Assembly: GCA_958370325.1 (NCBI GenBank)
Contig: CATXJW010000009.1
Location: 6,612 to 70,611, forward strand
Reading direction: 5' to 3'
DNA: 64,000 bases
Source: an uncultured Collinsella sp.
GTDB taxonomy: Bacteria > Actinomycetota > Coriobacteriia > Coriobacteriales > Coriobacteriaceae
Shown here: in pieces, positions 24,551 to 33,803 of the stretch
Layout: every line of letters starts with the position of its first letter
How positions within the stretch are numbered: the stretch's first letter is position 1
Notes under the pieces: generated by a model
What the model was told of the DNA's origin: nothing
The model's input: only the letters and a program-made list of their open reading frames with translations
Databases searched by the model: none
Translations under genes and position numbers: made by a program

Positions 24551-27500
24551 CTATTGGTTGTTTTTGATATACAGCTCGCGCAGGTACTCTGCGTTCATCC
24601 TTTTGCTGAGCATGACCATGTCAAGGTCCTCGTTGTAGAACAGGCCCTTGTCCTGGACCGCTCGGTTAATATCGGCTGCGGTTATGACGACGCCGTAGTC
24701 ATCCTGGAACGCATCGATCAGGTCCCCCACCTCGATAGGACCCTTTTGCCTCACGACGTATTCGACCGCGTCGCCCGACGAGAACGTCCCCTCCTTGCGA
24801 CAGAACATGTAGACGCCGCTAAAGCGTGTGCGCTTTATTTGCTCTTGAGCCAGGCCGTACAGAACGATTGAGTCATAAAACGAGTTGTCAAAACCGCACT
24901 CGTCGACCACGGCATCGAGCTTGTGCATAAAGCCCTGCTTACGCAGACTCGTCACCGTAAACGGCACGTCGCGCTCTGTGCGGGCAAACAGGGAACACGC
25001 GTAGCTGCCCAGGTCAATGCGTCGAATACCCGTCGATTCGCTTAGGCGCTTGAGCGAAATAAACGAATCGTGGTTGCACTCGATAAAGGTAAAGTTACGC
25101 AGCAGCGGCGTAATGGCATTCCTAAATTCCGGATGGTTGATGACCTCATCGCCAAAGCCCGGAGAACCGTAGGCAAAGCTGTCGCGCGACATAAGCAGGT
25201 TCGTAAACGACTGGCGCAAGTCCACGCCTTCCTTGACGATGAGATCCCTGGAGATTTCCAGGCCAAGGGGCGCCAGCGACCGATCGTTAACGAGTCGATC
25301 GGACGCAGTGCCAAACTTGGCGGCAAAGCTCGCCGTGACGTAGGGCAACGAGACGTAATCCTCGGTCACCATATCTTTGATGAACTGCTGCTGTTCGTCC
25401 GTAAGGCTGCTCTCGACATACGAGTAGCGGCCGTTACGCAGATATGCGTTCATGTCACGCAGGTAGTTGTTGCGAACCGTCTTCATTTCTATGCAGTACT
25501 TTTCCGCGTAGCGCTGGGCAAACTCCTCGCGCGATAGCTCGGTGCCCGCATCTCGCAGCACATCGAGCATTTGGTTTTTGCGATCCGTTTTGCCCAGACG
25601 AATGAGCGGCATCGAGCCCATCTCCAAGCCGGGCACGGAACCCGGGCGCACAAACGACCGGATGATCTCGTAGAGCTCCTCGTCATCGTGGACGTCGTAC
25701 AGGTCGCACAGTTCCTGATTCTCGCGCATGATAAGACCCGCGCCGCACTCGATGTTGCGCCCCACGGCGAGCGTCAGGATCTGACGCAACTCGGACGTAA
25801 AGCGACTGTCGACCTTGTAAGCGCGGATCTTGTTGGCGCGCGCCACCAGGAACATGTGCGTACCGCGCAGCTCGTTCAGGCATCGAATGTCATCGGGGGG
25901 CAGTGCGAGCGTCATCTTATAGCCGCACTTGTTCTCTTCCAAAAACAGCTGGTACCTGTTACGGAAATCTTTAAGGTTGTGGTATTCCTTAACGGCACCA
26001 GACTCGGAAAAAGCACGCAGCGCGACGCTGCGCGTGGAGAGGTTGCCTATCTTTTTGCGTGCGATCTGCTCGAGCTGAGTAGCATTGCTCTCCTCGGTGC
26101 TCGCGGGCGTCCGAAGCGCATCGGCGGCAGGCCTGCGGTTGAGCTGCGCTATCCTCTCGCGCCATTCCTGCGGCAACGTACGATCGTTGGCGGCAAGGCG
26201 CAGGCTAAACTTGTTCGATACCTTAACGGCTTTCAGGTAGCCAAAAGTCATCGGGGATGCCTGCGCGATCTTGCAGAACGCATCCTCGGTAAGGTCATAA
26301 CGCTGGTACAACGGGGCGAATTTGTCCTCGTCGAGGCACGGCCGGTTGCGCAGCAGGTCGGCACGGCGCTGACGAAGCGGACCAAGACCGGCGGGCTTGT
26401 GCGGGTAATCCATAAGCGGCTTATCGCTAAAGATCCAGCGTAACAGGTTGGCATCGTCGGCGGGCAGCAACGCAAGCCACGCATCGATGGACATGGGGCC
26501 TTTGCCGGTGAGGTCTTCGACCTTGCTGGCAAAGGACTTTGCCGGCTGTTCCGGGGCCGGGGCGGGAGAGAGCTCGGGCGAGGGCTTGGGCGCCGTTATC
26601 GGTTCGGGTGCCGAGGTCGACTCGGGCGCCGGCGCGGCAGCTGGCTCCGAAGGCGCGGGCTTCTCCTCTACACCATCATCGACATGTTTGATTCCCGTGC
26701 TTGCCAGGTATGCACGGACCACCCGGCAGACAGACAGCTCAAGGTCCTTATCGACCGCCGCGTATTTAAGCGGGATAGCACCCTGTCCATAGATGCGCTT
26801 CATATACAAGTAGGCAGGCTGCACGGTGTGCGTCAGGTCATAAAACTCCCCAGCAGTTACCATGTACTTTTTAAAGAGCGAACCGAATGTATCAATGTCG
26901 AACGTCGGGCGCGACGCCATAAGGGCATCGTAGCGCTCGCGGATTTTCCAAGCAGAAATAGCAAGGTTGTCAATCCAACGAGCCGGCTTGTCATCGATGA
27001 GCATATAGCCCATCAGGGTGCGGTCCTGGTAAGCGAGGTCCGCAAACCACCTGTTGAACTTTGCAGTATCTTGGTCAAGGGCCAGCGCAAGCGCCTGGGT
27101 TACCGTAAAGTCCCGTGCTGCCGGAATCTCGGAATCGTGCGAGGATTCCCCCTCACGGGCTTTGGACTGGGCAACCAACCGCCCGTCCGATTGAGCCTTA
27201 TCAGTCGATGCAATAACGCTATCTGCACCATTAGTATCTATGAAAGTAGACCGCGTATTAGCTGTATCAATATCCTCCTGATCCTGGGAAGGCTCAAAGT
27301 TCAGGCGCTTGAACGTTTTTACGGCCGCATTAAAGGCGGGGTATTCGTTTTTAAGCTCAGCGAGCACCGAATTAGCGGAGTGTTTTTCGCTATAGCCCTT
27401 CGCGAGCTTGCCCGCCACCCTAACGCAAAAGAGCAGACGGAACGAGGGCTCGTGTATGGACAAACGCTCTCGATGCAGCCGCAGGATAGCTTCGCCAGCG

Positions 27501-29233
27501 AGCCGGTTAACCGCCGCGGCACGCTCGAGTGACATATTAACCGATGGATACCAGCCCCCTATCGCCGCCTGGCGTGCAAGCTCAATTTCTTGTTTGGTTC
27601 TTCCAAGCTGCAATTTTCCCGATGGCCAATTGTTTAATGCAGACACAATCGAGTGCAGCTCGCCCGAAGTTAGACCCTTTGCTCGGAGCTCCCTCCAGTT
27701 GTACGAAAGCAGCTCAGGCATATTGTGAATGCGATACTTGCTCTTTAATTTGCGTTGCAACGCCGGAGAAATCGAAAGATTCAACAGCGAGAGAGGCTCG
27801 CCATCACCTGAATAAATAGTACTGAACAGTTCGGTTTCTGGGCCCTTAATATCCGTATACGCGCAGCATTCAAGCCCGATACTACGCAAATTGCCAAAGA
27901 CGTCAAACGCCAGCTTCTTGTTGCCCGAGAGCTTGCCGAGCCTCGGCGCCTGTGCGCGGTACTGTGGGGAAAGCGGCAAAGCGTAGGCGCGGAGCTGCGT
28001 CTCAAAGGCAGCGCACACGTCAACGTCCTCGGCCTTGCCCAGCTCGCGAACGAGACTGAACACATCTTTAATATTCTGCCTGTCGAGGAAGGCGACTTGA
28101 GTCTCGCTGTCGAACACGCAGCGCGGGTCATCCCAACCGCTCAGGTATCTGGGGCGCTCGAGCTTGTTAACGGCGGCTTCAACGGGCTCAGCCTCTGGCT
28201 CGGGTTCTGGTTCGGGCTCGGCAACGGCCTTCGCGGCCTCGATGCCATCCGAGAAGGAAATAGTCAGCTGCTGCGGCTCGGACGACAGCGTGAGTTCGGG
28301 ACGTTCGGGCTGAACGGGCTCCTGCTGCTCCGCTCGCACTGGCTCTTGCTGTTCAGCCGGCTGTTCGGCGGTCGCCACAGACTCCGCCGGCAGTTTGTAT
28401 CCCATGAGGGTCAGACCATCGGCCGGCTTCTTGTCATACGAAACGCCCACGGCAACGGGAATAGGCCAGTTGTGCCCATTAACCTTCAACTGCACAAGGG
28501 TCGAATCTGCACGCAACGAAATGGGACCGCAAGCCATAGGTGCAGGGCCCTCAGGAGTAACGGATTCAACGGCCTCGGGCTCTTCGGCCACAGGCTCCAC
28601 TGCTTCGGCTTCCGTCGCGTCGCCCGCGGAGGCCTCGAGCGTGGTGGGCTCAGCCGTCACGGGCTCAACCGCTTCGGACTCCTCAGCTGCGACCTCGACA
28701 GCCTCAGGTTCCGCAGTATCGCACTCAACGGCATCGGGCTCTACAATATCAGCCTCGTCGGCCCCGGGCTCTGCCGCTGCGCGCTCAACCGTCTCAGGGC
28801 CTGCAGCTTCGGACTCTTCGGCATCGCACTCAACGGCCTCAGGCGCAGTCTCTTCAGACTCAACGTTTTCGTCATCGACAACGGAGCCGTCAACGTCTTC
28901 GTCCCCGGTGTTTTCGCCCTCGGCACCTTCGCTTTTAACGGCCTCAAGCTCAATGGCATCAACCGCCACCGGCTCCTCTGCGGGTTCCGCCACCTCATTG
29001 GCCGCATCGGGCGCCATGCTGTACTCGCCGTTGGCGTATAAAAGTTCACCATCTATAACTAGTTGGGCTAGCGCGCGCTCGTATGACTCATTAATGGTGC
29101 GATATACGCTCGAGCGCACCAATGCCTCGTGCAGTGGAGCATCAGTCTGCCCGACCGCATCCAGAATGAGCGACTCGAAATACGCGTCTATGTTCATCGA
29201 ATCGTTTGTTGCACTCGTGCCATTGTTATTCAT
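24551..29233 (-). CDS. Very large multidomain DNA-binding-like protein, head of the BREX operon
   Basis: 1560 residues. Residues 1-65 look like a winged helix (MNIDAYFESLILDAVG). Residues about 75-345 are acidic Ala/Glu/Pro low complexity. Residues about 483-535 resemble the RNA-polymerase alpha C-terminal domain (SISPALQRKLKSKYRIHNM, then LRAKGLTSGELHSIV). Residues about 730-830 and 925-1020 are an internal duplication, each with RP-x3-D-x-D/F and a Tyr-Leu-Lys segment. Further helix-turn-helix-like segments lie near 1235-1265 and at the C-terminus (GPIEVGDLIDAFQDDYG). GGGGG lies ten bases before the ATG. No enzyme motif is seen. As first gene of the operon it may recognise DNA for the system; this is inference. 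Confidence 0.75.
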   Translation of the reverse strand: MNNNGTSATNDSMNIDAYFESLILDAVGQTDAPLHEALVRSSVYRTINESYERALAQLVIDGELLYANGEYSMAPDAANEVAEPAEEPVAVDAIELEAVKSEGAEGENTGDEDVDGSVVDDENVESEETAPEAVECDAEESEAAGPETVERAAAEPGADEADIVEPDAVECDTAEPEAVEVAAEESEAVEPVTAEPTTLEASAGDATEAEAVEPVAEEPEAVESVTPEGPAPMACGPISLRADSTLVQLKVNGHNWPIPVAVGVSYDKKPADGLTLMGYKLPAESVATAEQPAEQQEPVRAEQQEPVQPERPELTLSSEPQQLTISFSDGIEAAKAVAEPEPEPEPEAEPVEAAVNKLERPRYLSGWDDPRCVFDSETQVAFLDRQNIKDVFSLVRELGKAEDVDVCAAFETQLRAYALPLSPQYRAQAPRLGKLSGNKKLAFDVFGNLRSIGLECCAYTDIKGPETELFSTIYSGDGEPLSLLNLSISPALQRKLKSKYRIHNMPELLSYNWRELRAKGLTSGELHSIVSALNNWPSGKLQLGRTKQEIELARQAAIGGWYPSVNMSLERAAAVNRLAGEAILRLHRERLSIHEPSFRLLFCVRVAGKLAKGYSEKHSANSVLAELKNEYPAFNAAVKTFKRLNFEPSQDQEDIDTANTRSTFIDTNGADSVIASTDKAQSDGRLVAQSKAREGESSHDSEIPAARDFTVTQALALALDQDTAKFNRWFADLAYQDRTLMGYMLIDDKPARWIDNLAISAWKIRERYDALMASRPTFDIDTFGSLFKKYMVTAGEFYDLTHTVQPAYLYMKRIYGQGAIPLKYAAVDKDLELSVCRVVRAYLASTGIKHVDDGVEEKPAPSEPAAAPAPESTSAPEPITAPKPSPELSPAPAPEQPAKSFASKVEDLTGKGPMSIDAWLALLPADDANLLRWIFSDKPLMDYPHKPAGLGPLRQRRADLLRNRPCLDEDKFAPLYQRYDLTEDAFCKIAQASPMTFGYLKAVKVSNKFSLRLAANDRTLPQEWRERIAQLNRRPAADALRTPASTEESNATQLEQIARKKIGNLSTRSVALRAFSESGAVKEYHNLKDFRNRYQLFLEENKCGYKMTLALPPDDIRCLNELRGTHMFLVARANKIRAYKVDSRFTSELRQILTLAVGRNIECGAGLIMRENQELCDLYDVHDDEELYEIIRSFVRPGSVPGLEMGSMPLIRLGKTDRKNQMLDVLRDAGTELSREEFAQRYAEKYCIEMKTVRNNYLRDMNAYLRNGRYSYVESSLTDEQQQFIKDMVTEDYVSLPYVTASFAAKFGTASDRLVNDRSLAPLGLEISRDLIVKEGVDLRQSFTNLLMSRDSFAYGSPGFGDEVINHPEFRNAITPLLRNFTFIECNHDSFISLKRLSESTGIRRIDLGSYACSLFARTERDVPFTVTSLRKQGFMHKLDAVVDECGFDNSFYDSIVLYGLAQEQIKRTRFSGVYMFCRKEGTFSSGDAVEYVVRQKGPIEVGDLIDAFQDDYGVVITAADINRAVQDKGLFYNEDLDMVMLSKRMNAEYLRELYIKNNQ

Positions 29234-29537
29234 ACAGAAACGACCCCCAAGAATCCACGCCGCAACCCACCGGCTACGTCGGGAAATAAGGAAGATGATT
29301 GTTTATGATTACTTCATACGCCACTTGCGAACGTTTTTGTTTAGCAACATTTTGTTGTGCAACAACTCAACTGTGCATATGCAGATGAGCGGTAGTTTTA
29401 ATCGGCGAACGGTAATTACAGGCACCTGAATCCCGGTTCATTTTCATCGACTTCGCGGCAATTAAAATGAACCTGCCGCGCGGTCCAATCCCGCGCCCCA
29501 CACGTATCACTTGTCCGCACATCTTCAGGAGTCCGTA
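29234..29537. promoter_or_regulatory. Divergent control region with a TTGTTG/CAACAA palindrome
   Basis: This 304-base AT-richer region drives the BREX operon to the left and the large SNF2 gene to the right. A perfect palindrome TTGTTG-TG-CAACAA lies at 29352-29365, near the middle, and is a good candidate operator for a dimeric regulator. AGGAG at about 29526-29530 serves the plus-strand gene. No convincing -35/-10 pair was identified by eye on either strand. Confidence 0.4.
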
Positions 29538-32477
29538 ATGGCCAGACCGTTTAGTCCCAGTGAAGCAAAAGCAGTCGTCGCGAAAGCTCAGGAGCTGTTG
29601 GGCGACATCGAGGTTATTTCGAAGGCCACGATATACGGACCCGACAACTATAGGAATGCGATCGCGCAAGCCAAGACGGAAACGCTGAACAAAGAACTTC
29701 GACGGATTAAAGTCTCCGACCTTCCAACACCGGCGAGCACGCAAAAGAAGTTGGCAGACCAGAAGATCAAGACGGCATACGACCTCTACTGTCGTGGCGA
29801 ATTGGCAGAAGACGACCAACACGTTAAAAAGCTCGTACGCGTGGCGAATGAATGCGCCGACGCAATCCGCGAGCTCTATCGACCCAAGCCGAAGAGTACC
29901 CATATGCGCAACGCGCTCTTTTTAGCCGCCCGCTACTATAAGTCCGCCTTGCTTGCCGAACTCTACGAATCCGCAATACGTGACGCCCACGACATCCCAA
30001 ATGCCTGCGGCCTTGTAGGACAAAACAGTGGCAGGCTACGCTGGCTTCTGCTGAATGCCGCCGATAAGCAGACGACGGAAGCGGCGTATCGACGCCTCGT
30101 GCAATTTACGGACAACTCCAATAGCAAGTTTATAAAGGATGGCCGTCTTCAGGCGAACGGTATCCTCGGCATGGACCCAAGCATCCCACTTGGACCGGAA
30201 ACCAAGCAAAGGGCCATTAGGGTTATCGCCGAGGACGCCGGCGAGAACCTCTTTGCAGCCGACGCAAAGCCCAACAGGGACGAAATTGAAGCTGCCGTCT
30301 ATAACGCTGAAGGCAAAATTCCCGGAAGCGCAATTTCTAAACTGGAAAAAGAGCTTAGACGCAGCGAGCCCCCGATCCGCAAGCAAGCAAACAAGGTTCG
30401 CCACGCCGATGCTTTGTGCTACGTTTCCGAGCAATCGGTCGACATCCTCAAGGACTTGGTTCCAGGCGTTCGCGTCAAGCGCATCAAGGATGCTGGGTAC
30501 ACGACGCTCGGCCAGATTATATATGAAAGAGGATTTGGCCCTGAAAAGCAGCTTATGGAAGGCTATTGGCTACGCTCCCGCTTGAGCCGCATCAACGGCA
30601 TTAGCGAGAGCGCTGCCGGCAGAATCGTTGAGGCCATTGAGCAGCAGGTCGACATGCTTGCAAAAAGCGGCAAGATCAAGCTGAATCCCGATAATAAAAA
30701 GCCAGAGGACACGGCACTTCTTCAGGAAGTCTATAAACACTTTGAGCTCGAAGATCTGCTCAACGAGACTAAGGCCGTGTCGGCGCGCATTGCCCAAGAA
30801 TTTTCGGAACTGCAAGACCAGCTCATGCCGGCGCTCGATGCGTATAGCTGGCTTATTTGTAAGGATCACGATGCTGTTTACAGCACATACGAAAAACTCA
30901 ACAATCTTACAACCGGCGCAGAGCTCAAAGGGATCAACGGTTACGCTAAGCGCGACCTCATAGAGCCGGACGAGAAAACAGTGTGGAAGCTCTTCGAAGC
31001 CGACCCTATCCGCGTCTATAACCTGCTCGAGAAAATCATTCCCGAAGCGTTTTCTTCGACCTCCAACGGCTACGGCCTGCCCGAGAAGCTCGCCAACCAG
31101 ATTAAAACGACGACGTTTGATACCACGGGACTTAAGTGTGAGCTCCGTACGTACCAAACGTGGGGTGTTCGCTATATCCTGCACCAGGGCAATGCGCTGC
31201 TGGGCGACGAGATGGGTCTGGGCAAGACGGTCCAGGCAATCGCCACGATGACCGCACTCAAAAACAAGGGCGCCAAGAAGTTTTTGGTCGTCTGCCCCGC
31301 CAGTGTTCTCGAAAACTGGGTACGCGAGGTACGCAAGCACAGCGACCTTACGTGCATTAAAATCCACGGGCCCGCAAAGGATCTCCAAGCAAGGACATGG
31401 CTGGACGGACTGGATGTGGGCGTCACCAATTACGAGAGCACGGCGTACATCGAGCTGGATCCCCCGAGAAAGCTCGACCTGGTCGTCGTCGACGAGGCCC
31501 ATTACATTAAAAATCCAAGCGCCAAGCGAAGCATCAACACGCTCAACTTGTGCAAGCGGGCAAAGCACGTTTTGTTTATGTCGGGTACGCCGCTCGAAAA
31601 CAAGGTCGACGAGATGATCGGGCTTGTTTCGCACCTCAACAAAAAGGCCGCGCGTGAAGCGGGCAAATACGCCAGCAGATTTAGTTCGGCGGAGTTTAGA
31701 GATGCCCTGGCACCGGTTTACTACCGCCGCAAGCGCGAGGACGTGCTCTCGGAGCTGCCCGACCTTATCGAAAACAGCGAGTGGTGCCAGATGGGGTCTT
31801 CGGAACTCCAGCAGTACTACCTGACCCTGCGGATGCGAAACCCAATGCAAATCCGACGGCTGTCGTGGAATGCCCCAGACCCCAGCGACTCGTCCAAGCT
31901 CAAACGCCTGCGCGAGATTGTCGCCGATGCCAAGGACGAAAACCGCAAGGTCCTGGTGTTTTCGTTCTTCCACGACACCATCGACGTGGTGCGCTCGGCG
32001 TTTGGAAGTGCGTGCTACGGCCCCATTAGCGGCTCTACCCCACTCAATAAACGCCAACAGATTATCGACTCGTTTGACGCGGCGCCCGCGGGCTCTGTCC
32101 TGGTGGCGCAGATTCAGTCGGGCGGCACGGGCCTTAATATTCAGTCGGCGAGCGTCGTCGTACTGTGCGAGCCGCAATACAAGCCCTCAATCGAAAACCA
32201 GGCCATTTCGCGCGCGTACCGCATGGGACAGTCGCGCAACGTGCTGGTCTACCGTCTGCTGTGCAAGGACACGATTGACGAGCGTATCATGTCGATTCTC
32301 GGTCGTAAGCAGGGGGACTTTGACGCCTTTGCGGACAAGTCGACCGCAGCCGAAGTCGACATGCAAAACGAGCTCGAAGTCAAACAAGAGCAACTCAACG
32401 CCATGTTCGACGAAGAGATCAAGCGCCTGGAGAGCCTGATGCCGTCGCTCGCAGACCTGGACCTGCCGGAGGAGTAA
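29538..32477 (+). CDS. Large SNF2-family helicase divergent from the BREX operon
   Basis: 979 residues from ATG 29538, chosen for GGAG seven bases upstream. The N-terminal 500 residues are not recognised but contain a helix-hairpin-helix-like part near residue 325-370 (RIKDAGYTTLGQII, LSRINGISESAAGRIV). The C-terminal half is a classical SNF2 ATPase: DEMGLGKT near 556, DEAHYIKN near 651, MSGTPLEN near 678, and QSGGTGLNIQSAS near 858 with SRAYRMGQ near 890. It ends in an acidic coiled coil. It shares an intergenic region with the BREX operon and is followed by serC after 130 bases. It probably belongs to the defence island, although a repair helicase is possible. Confidence 0.85.
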   Translation: MARPFSPSEAKAVVAKAQELLGDIEVISKATIYGPDNYRNAIAQAKTETLNKELRRIKVSDLPTPASTQKKLADQKIKTAYDLYCRGELAEDDQHVKKLVRVANECADAIRELYRPKPKSTHMRNALFLAARYYKSALLAELYESAIRDAHDIPNACGLVGQNSGRLRWLLLNAADKQTTEAAYRRLVQFTDNSNSKFIKDGRLQANGILGMDPSIPLGPETKQRAIRVIAEDAGENLFAADAKPNRDEIEAAVYNAEGKIPGSAISKLEKELRRSEPPIRKQANKVRHADALCYVSEQSVDILKDLVPGVRVKRIKDAGYTTLGQIIYERGFGPEKQLMEGYWLRSRLSRINGISESAAGRIVEAIEQQVDMLAKSGKIKLNPDNKKPEDTALLQEVYKHFELEDLLNETKAVSARIAQEFSELQDQLMPALDAYSWLICKDHDAVYSTYEKLNNLTTGAELKGINGYAKRDLIEPDEKTVWKLFEADPIRVYNLLEKIIPEAFSSTSNGYGLPEKLANQIKTTTFDTTGLKCELRTYQTWGVRYILHQGNALLGDEMGLGKTVQAIATMTALKNKGAKKFLVVCPASVLENWVREVRKHSDLTCIKIHGPAKDLQARTWLDGLDVGVTNYESTAYIELDPPRKLDLVVVDEAHYIKNPSAKRSINTLNLCKRAKHVLFMSGTPLENKVDEMIGLVSHLNKKAAREAGKYASRFSSAEFRDALAPVYYRRKREDVLSELPDLIENSEWCQMGSSELQQYYLTLRMRNPMQIRRLSWNAPDPSDSSKLKRLREIVADAKDENRKVLVFSFFHDTIDVVRSAFGSACYGPISGSTPLNKRQQIIDSFDAAPAGSVLVAQIQSGGTGLNIQSASVVVLCEPQYKPSIENQAISRAYRMGQSRNVLVYRLLCKDTIDERIMSILGRKQGDFDAFADKSTAAEVDMQNELEVKQEQLNAMFDEEIKRLESLMPSLADLDLPEE

Positions 32478-32609
32478 ACCCCTCCCCCATGTAACCATCC
32501 TGTAAATCATAGCGGCGCACTCGAGTTTTACCGTGATGGTGTCGCGCCTGGCGCTCCACTGTGCTAAAGTATCCCGAACGTCCAAACCACTACGAGGGGG
32601 AATTAGAAG

Positions 32610-33734
32610 ATGGCACGTGTGCACAACTTCTCAGCTGGCCCGGCCGCGCTGCCTACAAGCGTGCTCGCCGAGATCGCCGACGAGATGATGGACTACCGCG
32701 GTTGCGGCATGTCCGTGCTCGAGATGAGCCATCGATCTAGCATGTACCAGCAGATTATCGACGACGCCGAGGCAACCCTGCGCCGCCTGCTGAGCATCCC
32801 CGACAACTACCGCGTCCTGTTTTTGCAGGGCGGCGCCACGCTGCAGTTTGCGGGCATCCCCATGAACCTCATGCGCCGCGGCCGCGCCGGCTACGTCGTG
32901 ACCGGCAACTTCGCCAACAAGGCGTACAAGGAGGCCGCCAAGTACGGCGAGGCCGTGCTGCTCGCGAGCTCCGAGGACACCAACTTCGACCGCATTCCCA
33001 CCATGGCCGACGTCAACGCGCGCATCGCCGCCGAGGCCGCGGGCAACGGGCTCGACTACGTCTACATCTGCCAGAACAACACCATCTTTGGCACCATGTA
33101 CCACGAGCTGCCTAACTGCGGCGATGTGCCGCTGGTCGCCGATGTTTCGAGCTGCTTTCTGTCGCAGCCGCTCGACGTTGAGCGCTACGGGCTCATTTAT
33201 GCCGGCGCGCAGAAAAACGCCGGCGCTGCGGGCGTGACCGTGGTTATCGTGCGCGACGATCTGATCGCCGACGGCCCGGCCTTTGCGCAGACGCCGCAGT
33301 ACATGGACCTTAAGACCCAGGCCGCCAAGGGCTCCATGCTCAACACGCCCAACACCTTTGGCATTTACGTATGCGGCAAGGTGTTCCGTTGGGTGGAGCA
33401 AACCGGCGGACTTGCCGCCATGGCCGAGCGCAACTGGGCCAAGGCCAACCTGCTCTACGACCTGCTCGAGCACAGCAAACTATTCCACGGCACCGCGCAG
33501 ACAGACAGTCGCTCCATCGCCAACGTCACCTTCCGCACCGGCGATGCCGAACTCGACGCGGCCTTTGTTGCGGGCGCGGCAGAGCACCAGATCCAAAACG
33601 TCAAGGGCCATCGCCTGGTGGGCGGCATGCGCGCCAGCGTCTACAACGCCGTGACCATGGAAGACGTGCAGGCACTGGCCTCGTACATGAAGGACTTCGA
33701 AGTGCAGCATAGTTTGAGCCCGCGATCTAACTAG
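32610..33734 (+). CDS. serC: Phosphoserine aminotransferase
   Basis: 374 residues. It makes 3-phosphoserine from 3-phosphohydroxypyruvate and glutamate with PLP, the second step of serine synthesis. The N-terminus HNFSAGPAALP and the segment FLQGGATLQFAGIPMNL are hallmark SerC sequences, and the PLP lysine lies in YAGAQKNAG near residue 198. Length is normal (about 360). AGGGGG precedes the ATG by about ten bases. serA follows 69 bases downstream on the same strand, making a serCA operon. Confidence 0.95.
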   Translation: MARVHNFSAGPAALPTSVLAEIADEMMDYRGCGMSVLEMSHRSSMYQQIIDDAEATLRRLLSIPDNYRVLFLQGGATLQFAGIPMNLMRRGRAGYVVTGNFANKAYKEAAKYGEAVLLASSEDTNFDRIPTMADVNARIAAEAAGNGLDYVYICQNNTIFGTMYHELPNCGDVPLVADVSSCFLSQPLDVERYGLIYAGAQKNAGAAGVTVVIVRDDLIADGPAFAQTPQYMDLKTQAAKGSMLNTPNTFGIYVCGKVFRWVEQTGGLAAMAERNWAKANLLYDLLEHSKLFHGTAQTDSRSIANVTFRTGDAELDAAFVAGAAEHQIQNVKGHRLVGGMRASVYNAVTMEDVQALASYMKDFEVQHSLSPRSN

Positions 33735-33803
33735 CCCGCAACACGCGGGCCGACCAGCCACCTCAGACCACTTGTTTTAGACAAACCTGCTAAGGAGTTT
33801 TCC

